This document shows, in pieces, positions 8,379 through 18,500 of a DNA stretch of 64,000 nt. Under the pieces are notes generated by a model, which did no database searches, was not told where the DNA came from, and saw only the letters and a program-made list of their open reading frames with translations. The translations under genes were made by a program, and so were the position numbers. Position 1 is the first letter of the stretch, and each line of letters opens with the position of its first letter. The DNA lies in the NCBI RefSeq assembly GCF_003387075.1, contig NZ_QUMQ01000001.1:5332001-5396000 (forward strand), in the 5' to 3' direction. This DNA comes from Asanoa ferruginea (lineage in GTDB: Bacteria > Actinomycetota > Actinomycetes > Mycobacteriales > Micromonosporaceae).

Positions 8379-10213
8379 GCGGGGGCGACAACCACGTCGC
8401 CGGGCGCCGGCATTCCCAGCTGAGGCTGGCGGTCAAGGCCCTCGGGCTGGGCTGGCGGGCGGCCCGGGCCGAGACCCTGATTCTGCTGGTGCTGACCTGT
8501 GCCGCGGCGGCATTGCCCGGCGCTGCGGCCTGGCTGGGCAAGCTGCTCCTGGACGAGTTGGCGTTGGGTAGTGCGGCGACTATGAGTCGGGTCACGACCC
8601 TGGTGGTGCTGGCCGGCGTGATCGCGGCGATGACCGCGGCGATCGGGCACGTGTCCGGGCTGGTCGAGCTCAGGCAGCGGCACGCCACCAGCATTCGGGT
8701 CACCGACCAGCTTTATCGGCGGGTGAACGCGATTTCCGGACTCCGGCACTTCGAGGATCCGTCCTTTCTGGACCAGCTGCGGCTGGCCGAGCAGGGCGCT
8801 CAGGGTGCTCCCGACGAGGTGGCCGGCTTCGCCCGCGAGACGGTGCGATCTGTGGTTACGCTGGCCTCGTTCGCCGGAGTGCTGATCGTGATCTGGCCGC
8901 CGATGGCACTGCTGCTCATCGTCGTCGCGGTGCCGGCGACCCTGGTGCATCTGCACATCGCCCGGCTCGAGGTGCGGGCGGCGGAGCAGGCTACCGGCCG
9001 CCACCGACGCCGCGCGTTCTTCGCCACCATGCTCACGGACCCGCGAGCGGCTAAAGAGATCCGCCTCTTCGGCCTTGGCCGGGTCTTTCACGACCGCATG
9101 ATCCGCCTACAGCGCAGCGCCGCGGGCCTGGAGTTGCGGGTGGCGGGGCGGACCGCGGTCGCGCAGACGCTTCTCACCACTGTCGGTGCGGCGGTTGTCG
9201 GCCTCGGTGGCCTGGTCGTGGCGCGCGGGGTGCTGTCCGGGCGGTTGACCATCGGCGACGTCGGGCTGTTCGGTGCCGCCGTCGCGGGCGTTCAGGGTGC
9301 GCTGTTCGGCATGGTCTTCAAGACGGGCCAGCTCACCTCGGCACTGTCGCTGTTCAGGTCGTTCGTCACCGTGCTCGAGACCCCGGCGGACCTGCCGAGC
9401 GGCCGGCGCACCGTGCCGCCGCTGCGCATCGGCATCGAGTTCCGCGATGTCTGGTTCCGGTATGGCACCGGTGCCTGGATTCTGAGCGGCGTCAGCCTGG
9501 TCGTCCCGCACGGCACCTCGGTCGGACTGGTGGGTGCCAACGGTGCCGGGAAGAGCACCATGACGAAGCTGCTCTGCCGCTTCTACGATCCCGACCGCGG
9601 GCAGATCCTGTGGGACGGCATCGACATCAGAGAGTTCGACATCGAGCAGCTTCGGAGCCGGATCCAGGCCACGTTCCAGGACTACATGAACTTCGACCTC
9701 ACGGCGAGGGAGAACATCGGGATCGGCGACATCGGCCGGGTCGACGACCGCGCCCGGATCCGGCAGGTCGCCGAGATGGCCCAGATCCACGAGATGATCT
9801 CGGGGCTTCCGCGCCAGTACGACGCCATGCTGAGCCGGGCATTCCTCGACGAGGAGACGCAGGAACGGGGGGTGCTCCTCTCCGGAGGGCAATGGCAACG
9901 CGTCGCGCTCGCCAGATCGCTGATGAGAGAAGACGCCGATCTGCTGATCCTCGACGAGCCCAACTCCGGCCTCGACGTCGTCGCCGAACACAGCATTCAC
10001 CACACGCTGCACCAACACCGGCGCGGCCGGACCAGCCTGCTGGTGTCGCATCGGCTGGCGGCACTCCGTGACGCCGACCTGATCGCGGTGCTGGTGGGCG
10101 GCCGGATCGCGGAGCGGGGGAGTCACGACGTGCTGATGGCGGCCGACGGTGAGTATGCCGGGCTGTTTCGGCTCCAGGCGTCGGGCTATCAGGACGAGCG
10201 GGTCGCCGGATGA
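8375..10213 (+). CDS. ABC exporter, fused permease-ATPase (612 aa), probable peptide exporter
   Basis: This is a type I exporter half-transporter acting as a homodimer. The six-helix membrane domain spans about residues 30-330. The ATPase domain has Walker A GANGAGKST (387-395), a Q-loop in ATFQDYMNFD, signature LLSGGQWQRVAL and Walker B LLILDEPNSGLD. There is no N-terminal C39 peptidase domain, so unlike bacteriocin PCAT exporters it cannot remove the leader itself; that job falls to the next gene. Translational overlap on both sides (GTGA and ATGA) places it firmly in the peptide operon. Confidence 0.88.
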   Translation: MSGGDNHVAGRRHSQLRLAVKALGLGWRAARAETLILLVLTCAAAALPGAAAWLGKLLLDELALGSAATMSRVTTLVVLAGVIAAMTAAIGHVSGLVELRQRHATSIRVTDQLYRRVNAISGLRHFEDPSFLDQLRLAEQGAQGAPDEVAGFARETVRSVVTLASFAGVLIVIWPPMALLLIVVAVPATLVHLHIARLEVRAAEQATGRHRRRAFFATMLTDPRAAKEIRLFGLGRVFHDRMIRLQRSAAGLELRVAGRTAVAQTLLTTVGAAVVGLGGLVVARGVLSGRLTIGDVGLFGAAVAGVQGALFGMVFKTGQLTSALSLFRSFVTVLETPADLPSGRRTVPPLRIGIEFRDVWFRYGTGAWILSGVSLVVPHGTSVGLVGANGAGKSTMTKLLCRFYDPDRGQILWDGIDIREFDIEQLRSRIQATFQDYMNFDLTARENIGIGDIGRVDDRARIRQVAEMAQIHEMISGLPRQYDAMLSRAFLDEETQERGVLLSGGQWQRVALARSLMREDADLLILDEPNSGLDVVAEHSIHHTLHQHRRGRTSLLVSHRLAALRDADLIAVLVGGRIAERGSHDVLMAADGEYAGLFRLQASGYQDERVAG

Positions 10214-10629
10214 CCTATCTCGCGGCCGCCGCACTCCTGCTCGCCGCGGGGGTGGGTGTAGGTGTCGTTCGGCGGCGCTTCCAGCTGATCGTCGTGCGGG
10301 GAAGCAGCATGAGCCCGACCTATCAGGACCGCGACGTCCTGCTGGTGAGGGTCCATCGCCGCCCGCGCCTCGGCGACGTGGTCGTCTTCCGGATGCCGGA
10401 CCAACACAAGGACGACGGCCCGGCGTGGATGGTCAAGCGGGTCGCCGCTGGGCCGGGCGACCGGGTGCCGGCCGACGAACGCCGGATCGTCGCGGAGTCC
10501 ACTGTGGCGGACGGGTGTCTCCTGGTCCGGGGTGACAACCCCGAAAGCCACGACTCCCGGCACTTCGGATACGTGCCGATCGACACCGTGCTCGGGGTGG
10601 TGGTGCGACCGGTCACACCATGGAACTGA
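10210..10629 (+). CDS. S26-family signal peptidase (139 aa), probable leader peptidase of the peptide operon
   Basis: A single N-terminal membrane helix (about residues 3-20) anchors a type I signal-peptidase fold. The nucleophile is Ser33 in GSSMSPTYQDRD, the catalytic lysine is Lys76 in WMVKRVAAGPGD, and the conserved GDNPESHDSRHFGYVP box follows. At 139 residues it is shorter than housekeeping LepB. Its position as the last gene of the operon and the Ala-Gly-Ala site before Cys25 of the precursor make it the likely processing enzyme. Its 3' end overlaps the convergent SARP gene by 17 bp. Confidence 0.87.
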   Translation: MTYLAAAALLLAAGVGVGVVRRRFQLIVVRGSSMSPTYQDRDVLLVRVHRRPRLGDVVVFRMPDQHKDDGPAWMVKRVAAGPGDRVPADERRIVAESTVADGCLLVRGDNPESHDSRHFGYVPIDTVLGVVVRPVTPWN

Positions 10630-13393
10630 GCTTCTCGCGTACGCGTACCGATTCGTCGTTGCCCAACTCGTCGAGGAGGTCCGCGGCCCTCTTCCAGGCA
10701 TCGCGTGCGGCGTCGAGATTTCCCGCCTCGTGGTGGACGTCGCCCAGGCGATCGAGGATCACCGTCTGTCCGTAGCGGTCGCCGAGGGACTGACAGAGAT
10801 CGAGGGCGTGGGCGTAGTGCCGCACCGCCTCGTCGTGCTGGCCGAGATGGTGGTGGGCGTAGCCGAGGCTCTCCGACGCCGAGGCCTCGCCATGCTGGTC
10901 GCCGTTTCGCTGGTGCAGGGCGAGCGCGTCGACCAGGTATCGGCGGGAGCGTTCGTGGTCACCCTGGCGCGCCCAGGACCAGCCGACCGACGCGAGCGAG
11001 TGCGCCTCCTTGTGCGTGTTTCCGATGGCCCGGTATAACGCGAGCGCCTGCTCCGCGTGCTGCGCCGCCTCGGCATAAGCCTGCTGGGTGTCATGCAGCC
11101 AGGACAGGTCCAGGTGGACGTGCGCCTGGCCGGACGGGTCACCCAACTCGTCGAAGCACCGCAGCGACGCGGCCAGCGCCGCTTCGGCCTCGCCCAGGTC
11201 GCCGAGGCGGATGTAGGAGCGGCCCAGCCCGCGATGGCTCTGCGCGAGGCCGGCCAGGTCGCCGATCCGGGTCGCCGACCGCTGCGCGGCCCGCTGCGTG
11301 CGCGCCCAGTCCTGCCAGTGGCCCTGCCAATCGAAGAAGTCGCCCAACGACCACGCCAGCCGCCAGGCGTATTCCTCGATGCCGCCCTGCTCGGCGGCCA
11401 GATCGATCAGCGCGAGCAGCACCCGGTGCTCGTTGTCGAACCACCGCATCGCCTGTTCCCGGCCGGTCACCTGGTCCTGGGTGACGTGGGTGGCCGGCTC
11501 GGGCAGGGTGAGGGGGTCGCGGTGCGGCGCCAACAGGAGCGCGGCGGTGTGTGCGGTGTGCAGATAGTGGTCGAGCATCCGGCGCGACGCGAGCTCCCGT
11601 TCGGCGACCCGCAGGCGGGTGTCCGACAGCTCCCGTGCATAGGCCCGGAGCAGGTCGTGGTGGCCATACCGGCCAGGACCGACCTCGACGACCAGGTGGG
11701 CCCGCGCGAGCTCGTGGAGCATCGCCCTGACCCGCGCCGCCGGCACGCCGGCGAGGCTGGCGGCGGCGTTTTCGGCGATGTCCGGGCCCGGGTGCAGGCC
11801 GAGGAGGGTGAACAGGCCCGCGGCCTGGTCGCTGACCGCGCCCAACGACCAGGAGAAGACCGCCCGCACGTCGGTGCTGGCGTCGCCGCCGTCGAGCTGG
11901 TCGAGGTCGCTCCCGGCCTGGCGCATGTGGTCCGCGAGCCTGTCGAGCGCGGCGGACGGGTGCATCGCCGCTCGGGCCGCCACGATGGCGAGGGCGAGCG
12001 GTAAGCGCGCGCAATGGGTGATGAGGGTGTCGATGGCCGCCGGTTCGGCGGCCACCCGGTCGCTGCCGATGCGCTGTGCCAACAGCTGCCGCGCATCGCC
12101 GTGGCTGAACAGGTCCAACGGCACCGGGTGGGCGCCTTCGACCGCGATCAGGCCGGTCAGCTGGGTCCGGCTGGACACCAGCACGAGGCAACCGGGCGAG
12201 CCCGGCAACAGTGGACGGACCTGCTCGATGTCGCGGGCATTGTCGAGCACCACCAGCACCCGGCGACCGGCCAGCAGGCTGCGGTAGAACCCCACCTGGG
12301 CGGCCAGGTCGACGGGAATGCGATGGGGCGCCACCTCGAACGCGTCGAGGAAACCCCGCAGCGCCTCGGTCGGATGCACGGCCGAGCCGCTCGAATCGAA
12401 CCCGCGAAGATTGACGTAGAGCTGCCCGTCGGGGAAGTGGCCGGCGACGCTGTGCGCCCAGTGCACCGCAAGGGCGGTCTTGCCGACGCCCGGGGTGCCG
12501 GAAATGACCGCGACGGTGACGGCGGCCGATCGGTGGTGGTTGAACAACACGGCGTCGAGGCGCTCGAGCTCCCCGCCGCGCCCGACGAATCCGCCGACCG
12601 CGGCGGGAAGCTGGGCCGGGGTCGGACCCGCGGATGGCGTGGCAGGAGCCGGCCCCAGCACCTCCGGGTCGTCGACGAGCACGAGCTGCCGAAGGCGCTG
12701 GAGCTCGGTGCCGGGGTCCAGGCCGAACTGGTCGGCCAGAACGGCGGCGCCCTCGGCATACACGTGTAGCGCGTCGGCTTTCCTGCCGGCGCGGTGCAGG
12801 GCCACCATCAGCAGGCCCCGGAGCCTCTCGTGCAGCGGGTCCGCGGCGACCAGGCCCGCCAGCTCGGTCACCACGGCCTGTTGGTCGCCGCAGGCCAACC
12901 TGGCGCTCGCCCACTCGGCGAGCGCCGTCCGCCGCAGTTCGGTGAGGCGCGTCGCCTCGCCGCGCACCAGGGCCGAGTCGACACCGTCGAAGGCGGGCCC
13001 ACGCCACAGTGCCAGCGCCGCCTCGAAAAGCGCCGACGCGTCAGCGTGGGCTCCGCGTTCGGCCGCCGCCCGGCCGAGCCGCACCTGGGTCTCGAACTGA
13101 GCCGCGTCGTAGCCGGCGTCGTCGATCCGCAGGAGATAGCCGGTCGAGTGGGTGACCACCACGGCACGGTCGTCGAGAGCCCGGCGAAGCGACGAGACCA
13201 ACGCCTGAATCCGGTTGCGGGCCGACGTGGGTGGGTGTTCGTCCCACAGCCCCTCGATCAGGCGGTCGACCGAGACGACGCGATTGGCATGGGCGGCCAG
13301 ATTGGCCACCAGGCTCTTTTCGAGGCGACCAAGGCTGACCGGGGCACCCGAGCTGACTATCTCGACCGGGCCGAGGACACACACGGCAGGCAC
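10613..13393 (-). CDS. SARP/AfsR-type regulator: DNA-binding, BTAD, NB-ARC ATPase and TPR domains
   Basis: The frame is open far upstream, but I place the start at GTG 13393 behind GGACGGAG, giving 926 residues. Residues 1-90 are the OmpR-like winged helix of SARPs (VCVLGPVEIVSSGAPVSLG). About 96-240 is the bacterial transcriptional activation domain. From about 265 an NB-ARC ATPase follows with Walker A GTPGVGKT near 299-306. The C-terminal third is tetratricopeptide repeats. AfsR-type proteins switch on secondary-metabolite genes. Its neighbours are the cysteine-rich peptide operon on one side and the NRPS further on the other, so it could control either; the target is not determined. Confidence 0.9.
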   Translation of the reverse strand: MPAVCVLGPVEIVSSGAPVSLGRLEKSLVANLAAHANRVVSVDRLIEGLWDEHPPTSARNRIQALVSSLRRALDDRAVVVTHSTGYLLRIDDAGYDAAQFETQVRLGRAAAERGAHADASALFEAALALWRGPAFDGVDSALVRGEATRLTELRRTALAEWASARLACGDQQAVVTELAGLVAADPLHERLRGLLMVALHRAGRKADALHVYAEGAAVLADQFGLDPGTELQRLRQLVLVDDPEVLGPAPATPSAGPTPAQLPAAVGGFVGRGGELERLDAVLFNHHRSAAVTVAVISGTPGVGKTALAVHWAHSVAGHFPDGQLYVNLRGFDSSGSAVHPTEALRGFLDAFEVAPHRIPVDLAAQVGFYRSLLAGRRVLVVLDNARDIEQVRPLLPGSPGCLVLVSSRTQLTGLIAVEGAHPVPLDLFSHGDARQLLAQRIGSDRVAAEPAAIDTLITHCARLPLALAIVAARAAMHPSAALDRLADHMRQAGSDLDQLDGGDASTDVRAVFSWSLGAVSDQAAGLFTLLGLHPGPDIAENAAASLAGVPAARVRAMLHELARAHLVVEVGPGRYGHHDLLRAYARELSDTRLRVAERELASRRMLDHYLHTAHTAALLLAPHRDPLTLPEPATHVTQDQVTGREQAMRWFDNEHRVLLALIDLAAEQGGIEEYAWRLAWSLGDFFDWQGHWQDWARTQRAAQRSATRIGDLAGLAQSHRGLGRSYIRLGDLGEAEAALAASLRCFDELGDPSGQAHVHLDLSWLHDTQQAYAEAAQHAEQALALYRAIGNTHKEAHSLASVGWSWARQGDHERSRRYLVDALALHQRNGDQHGEASASESLGYAHHHLGQHDEAVRHYAHALDLCQSLGDRYGQTVILDRLGDVHHEAGNLDAARDAWKRAADLLDELGNDESVRVREKLSSMV

Positions 13394-13421
13394 GTTGGCT
13401 CCGTCCGATGGTGGGGGAGCG

Positions 13422-14015
13422 TCATGAATACGATTGGACCCACAACTGGTAGTTGTAGCTGTTGTTGCCATCGTGTGGCCGCATCTCGCCCCAGAAGGCG
13501 GGGCACGCGCTGGAGGCCTGCCACGGGCCGAAGAACAGGCCGTGACAGTTGCGGCAGTAGGCCCAGCCCGATTGGCTCTGCGGCAGGGATCCGAAGTAGA
13601 TGGAATAGTCGAAGCTGCCGGTGCCGTCGTGCGTCTGCCTGCCGCCGGGGCAGTGGCCGTCCAATCCATAGCCGAAATACATGCTGCTGCAAAGACGGCA
13701 GTATTTCCAGTTGGATTGGAAGTCCGTACCCGCGTTGGTGTTGAAGAGGAACTTGTAATCCCAACTGCCGGCGGTGTTGTGTTTGGCCACCCGTGAATCC
13801 CCACACTTGCCGACCATCCCGTTGCCCCAGACCATGGTCTTGCACTCGTGGCAGACGCGCCAGCCGCTCTGGTAGCCCCCCGCGAACGCGGGCGTGGCCG
13901 TCAGTGTGCTGGCGCCCAGGAGGGCGGCACCGCCGACTCCGATGACGGCGGCCCTGCGGAGCAGCTCGCGCCGGCTGGTCGTCGTCGGCGTGGTCGTGCG
14001 ATCGTTCGGCTCCAT
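13422..14015 (-). CDS. Tat-exported protein with three CxxC...C...H repeats
   Basis: This 197-residue protein has a GGGGAG ribosome site before its ATG. The N-terminus carries a twin-arginine signal (SRRELLRR, then a hydrophobic stretch) with a likely cleavage after ATPAFA at residue 45. The mature part is three repeats of about 48 residues, each with an aromatic-rich W-x(2-3)-C-x2-C start, a third cysteine and a histidine: C55/C58/C71/H79, C106/C109/C122/H129, C154/C157/C171/H181. The pattern suggests three zinc-ribbon-like sites, and Tat export would suit a protein folded around metal before export; disulfides are an alternative. I do not recognise the family. Confidence 0.8.
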   Translation of the reverse strand: MEPNDRTTTPTTTSRRELLRRAAVIGVGGAALLGASTLTATPAFAGGYQSGWRVCHECKTMVWGNGMVGKCGDSRVAKHNTAGSWDYKFLFNTNAGTDFQSNWKYCRLCSSMYFGYGLDGHCPGGRQTHDGTGSFDYSIYFGSLPQSQSGWAYCRNCHGLFFGPWQASSACPAFWGEMRPHDGNNSYNYQLWVQSYS

Positions 14016-14122
14016 CGTGTTCTCCCCGTTTCCGTGCCCGCGCCGGGCATTCCCATGGTGCGGGGCGGGGAGCCAGACCTGGTTGGCTTTGCGCGCACGG
14101 TTGTTGACCGTCGGCGCACAGC

Positions 14123-15490
14123 TCAGTCGCCGGGATCCCGCGGTCGTGGTCGCAGCCACGGGGAGAGTCTGGCCGCGGTGACCCAGGCGACCACGACGGC
14201 GACGATCACCACCGAGATGAGGTTGGTCGCCTCGCTCTGGAGGAACAGCAGCGTCAGCAGAACGGCGGTCAGGGGAAGGCCGCCGAGCATGACCACGGTC
14301 ATCGCGCCGACGCCCATCCCGACGCCGGCGGTCAGCGGCAGGCCGGCCAGGTGGGACAGGGCGATCCCGCCGGCCGCACCGATGAACATGCCGGGGAACG
14401 TCGGGCCACCGCGGAAACTGCTCAACGAGACGCTGTACGCCAGGCTCTTGCACACGACGAGCAGCACCAGTTCGCCGACCGACCAGGCGCCGGCACCCTG
14501 GATGAGGGCCGGGAGGGCGGTCTGCCCCGAGAACAGCACCTCCTCGGCACCCTTGTCGGTGGCCGCGACGAAGATGGCCGCGAGCCCGCCGACGACCAGG
14601 CCCGCGATGGGAGTGACCAGCAGCGGGCGGGGCGGCACCGTCGCCTGGATCTGGAAGGCGAGCCGGCGGATCGCGGTGCCGACGACCCCGGCGGCCAGCC
14701 CGATGGCCAGGGCCCAGCCGAACTCGCCCACGGTCGGCGTTCCGAGGGCCGGGATGTGCGGCACCGCCAGCGAGAACGTGCCGAATCCGGTGATGTGGTC
14801 GAGGCCCACGAAGATGAGCGCGCCGATGCCGGCCGCGAGCAGCCCGGGCGCCAGCACCACGCTGGCCATGCTCCCGCCGACGCCGACCGCCTCCAGGAGC
14901 AGGAACGCGCCCGCGAGCGGCGAGATCAGCAGCGTCGAGATGGCCGCGAAGCTGCCGGCCGCGCCGACCAGGACCAGCGCCTTCTCGGGGGTGTCGCGCT
15001 TGATCAGCCGCGCGATCAGCACCGCCAGGCCCGAGCCGATGAGCACCAGCGGGCCCTCCGGACCGAGCACCGCACCGAACGCCAGCGTCGCCAGCGACGC
15101 GAAGGCGACGCCGGGCAGGTCGCGAGCGCTGACGGTCGGACCCGAGGCGAAGCCCTCGGCCGGGTTGTGCCCCCCGTTGCCCGGCAGATATCGCAGGCTC
15201 AGCCCGACCAGCACGCCGCCGACCGCGACCATCGGGATCGGCCACCACACCGGCGTGCCGGCGAACCCGAGGTGGTGGGGCAGGTCGGTGAGGAAGAAGG
15301 GCTGGGCCTTGTTGACCAACTCCAGGTAGAAATACGCGACGATCGCCACGGGTACGCCGACCGCCGCGCCCAGGATCAGCAGCGCCACGTAGCCGCGGCT
15401 GCGCAGCATCTCCATCGGGCTGGGCGAGGTCGTCGGTGAGCTGGCCACGACGTTGATCTTCCGGAGGTTCCGCCGCCCGCGGGCCGACAT
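14123..15490 (-). CDS. ClC-family chloride channel or proton/chloride antiporter
   Basis: The 455-residue membrane protein has about ten or more hydrophobic helices. The GPEGP motif with the gating glutamate (Glu145) is intact, as is the RGGPTFPGMFIGA stretch. The first selectivity motif, usually GSGIP, reads GNGGHNPAEG here, which points to the broader voltage-gated ClC family rather than a close EcClcA relative. No ribosome site precedes the ATG; a GTG 42 bp further in, with GGAAG upstream, is an alternative start. Function (channel or exchanger, anion preference) cannot be settled from sequence. Confidence 0.85.
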   Translation of the reverse strand: MSARGRRNLRKINVVASSPTTSPSPMEMLRSRGYVALLILGAAVGVPVAIVAYFYLELVNKAQPFFLTDLPHHLGFAGTPVWWPIPMVAVGGVLVGLSLRYLPGNGGHNPAEGFASGPTVSARDLPGVAFASLATLAFGAVLGPEGPLVLIGSGLAVLIARLIKRDTPEKALVLVGAAGSFAAISTLLISPLAGAFLLLEAVGVGGSMASVVLAPGLLAAGIGALIFVGLDHITGFGTFSLAVPHIPALGTPTVGEFGWALAIGLAAGVVGTAIRRLAFQIQATVPPRPLLVTPIAGLVVGGLAAIFVAATDKGAEEVLFSGQTALPALIQGAGAWSVGELVLLVVCKSLAYSVSLSSFRGGPTFPGMFIGAAGGIALSHLAGLPLTAGVGMGVGAMTVVMLGGLPLTAVLLTLLFLQSEATNLISVVIVAVVVAWVTAARLSPWLRPRPRDPGD

Positions 15491-15538
15491 CGCGAAATTC
15501 GGCGAAGCCGGCCCACGAACGGCTGACGGACCAGGCGG

Positions 15539-18500
15539 CTACGGGAGGAAGCCGGTCCGCCGGAAATAGTCGACGTAGGTCTCGAGGAGCCCGGCGTGCG
15601 GCGCCGGACACGTGGCGCCGCTCGGACCGGGCTCGAGGAACACCTCGTGGTCGGGTCCCCAGGCCGTCGCGGCGAAGCTGTCGACCAGCGCGTGTGCTGC
15701 GTTGGCCGGGTCGGCACCGACCAGGTCGGTCCACTTGCGACGGTCGAGGTCGGTGAGCGGATAGCCGGCCCGCCGCACCTGGTCGACGAGCGCCGTGAAC
15801 GTCACCGGCACCGGGTTGGCCTGGTGGTGCGTGCCGCCCGTGCCCAACCGCACCAGGTCGGCGATCGCCCGGGCCGCATGGTCGACCGGGACGAGGTCGA
15901 ACGCCAGGTCGGTGTCGGCCGGCACACCGCCGATTTGGACGCACCCCTTGAGGATCCGCCAGAGGAAGTCGTCACGCTGGCACGCGCCGGTGGTCGCGGC
16001 GCCGCTGACCCGGGCGAGCCGGTGGATGGTCACCGGAATGCCGCGGGACCGGGCCACTTCGCACACGCCCTCGGCGACCCATTTCGACCGCTGGTAGCCG
16101 GTGACCAGCCGGTCCGGCGGTGGCAGCGGTGCGTCGGCCGTCGCCCGGCCGGCGCCGCGGGGGGCGTAGCCGAACACGCCCATCGACGAGAGATGGTGGA
16201 CGACGGCGCCCGTGTCGGCCGCCACCTCGAGGATCCGTCGTGTTCCGCCGACGTTGGTCGCGGCGAGCTGGTGGTAGGGCCGGAGGAAATGCACGTCGGC
16301 CGCCGCGTGCACGATCGTGTCGATCCGCTCGGGCAACCCGGTCGGCGCGCTGTCCACGGCCAGGTCGGCGATGCGCACGTCGACGTTGCCGGTCGGCTCG
16401 GCCAGGCCGTACCCCCGCAGGTTCTTCCTGATCCGGTCGAGTCCGTCGGTCGAGCGCACGACGCAGGTGACCCGCACCGCGGGGTCCGCGGCCAGCTCGT
16501 GGAGCAGGAAGGCGCCGAGGAAACCGGTCGCACCCGTCAACAGAACGTGCCGGGGCGACCGGCGGCGCGGCACCACCTCGGGCGCCAGGCTGACCTCGGC
16601 CACCAGGTCGACCGGCTCCTGCGGCGCGGCGAATCCGTCGAGTCGCGCGGCGAGACGGGCCGCGGTCGGTGCGGCGAACAGGTCGGCGACGGTCAACACC
16701 AACCCGGCGTCGCGCGCGGCGCTGATCAGGCCGACCGCGCGCAGGCTGTCGCCTCCGGCGGCGAAGTAGTCGTCGTCGGAACCGATGTCGCGGCCGAGGC
16801 TGGCCCCGAAGAGCGCGCAGAGCTGCCGCTCCCGGACCGTTTCCGGCCGGCGGGACGTCGGCTCGGCGGTCAGGGCGGGCGCGGGCAGGGCTCCACGGTC
16901 GACCTTGCCGTTGGCGGTGAGCGGCAACGCGTCCAGCACCGTCACACTGGCCGGCACCATGTAGTCGGGCAGCCGCCGCCCGGCCGCCGCCCGCAACACT
17001 CCGATGTCGACGGTTCGGCCGGGAGCCGCCGTGACATAGGCGGCAAGCGTGGCCTCGGTGTCGTCCCGCCGGGCCACCACGACCGCGCTGCCGACCTCGG
17101 CCGCCGCGGCGAGAACGGCCTCGATCTCGCCGAGCTCGATCCGGAACCCACGGATCTTCACCTGGTGGTCGGTGCGGCCGAGGAACTCGAGCGCGCCGCC
17201 GGCGGTGCGGCGCACCAGGTCTCCGGTGCGGTAGAGCCGCCCCTGGTCGGCGAACGGATCCTGCCGGAACCGGTCGGCGGTCAGCGTGGGCCGGTCGAGG
17301 TAGCCGTCGGCGACCCCGTCGCCGCCGATGCACAGCTCACCGGGCACCCCGACAGGCAGCGGCCGCAACTGGTCGTCGAGCACGTAGAGGCGGGTGTTGG
17401 CCACCGGTTGGCCGAGGGTGATGGGCGCTCCGGCGACGACGCGGCTCACCGTCGACCAGACCGTCGTCTCGGTCGGGCCGTAGAGGTTCCAGACGGCCTC
17501 GGCGCGGATGCGGAGCCCGTCGGCGAGGTCGCGGGTCAACGCTTCACCGCCGCACCACGCGCGCAGGCCGGGCGAGCCGCCCCAGCCCGCCGCGATGAGC
17601 ATCTTCCAGGTGACCGGCGTGGCCTGGAGCACGGTCGGCCGCTCCCGCCCGATCAGCTCGCACAAGGCGTGCCCGTCCCGTGCCGTGTCGGCGTCGGCGA
17701 GGTGCACAGCGCCGCCGACCAGCAACGGCCCGAACAGCTCCAGGACGGCGATGTCGAAACAGACCGTCGTGACGGCGAGCATCCGATCGCCGGCGGTCAG
17801 CCCGGGTTCGCGGACCATCGAGGAGAGGAAGTTGGTCAGCGCGCGGTGGCCGATCTGCACACCCTTGGGCCGGCCGGTGGACCCGGAGGTGTAGATGACA
17901 TAGGCCCGGTCGTCCGGGTCGGCGGCATCCGGGTGATCCTTGGCGGGGGCCGGGCCGAGCTGGCCCAGGTGCAGGATCGCCGGTGCGGCGGCGGCCACGC
18001 GGGGATCGGGCGCGCTGTCCGCGACGAGCAGCCGCACCCGCGCGTCGTCGAGCATCGTCGCGATGCGCTCGGGCGGGTAGACCGGGTCGAGCGGCACGTA
18101 GGCCGCGCCGGTTCGCAGCACCGCCAGCAGCGTGGCCACCAGGTCCGGCGTGCGTCCGACCGAGACACCGACGAGGTCACCCGGGCCGACGCCGTGCGCC
18201 GCGATGTGGGCGGCGAGTTCGTGGGTCCGCGCGTGTAGTTGCCGGTAGGTCAACTGCTGTCCGGCCGAGGTGACGGCCGGCACGTCGGGTGTGCGGTCGA
18301 CCTGGTCGGCGATGAGCTGGTGGATACAGCGGTCACGCGGATAGTCGACCGGCGCGACGGTGGGGGCAGCGGTCAGCAGGGGCGTGGTGTCCGGCGCCCC
18401 GCCACCGGCGAGCCCAGACCGGAACATGGCGAACGCGTCGACCAGCGCGCGGGCCTCGGTCGCGGCAGCGACGCTGTCGGCCACCCACCAGCGGCACGAT

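Noticed and set aside
15596-18238. An 880-residue open frame on the plus strand
   Set aside because: It lies entirely antisense to the NRPS gene, has Arg/Gly/Val-rich composition typical of GC-rich shadow frames and no recognisable domain.
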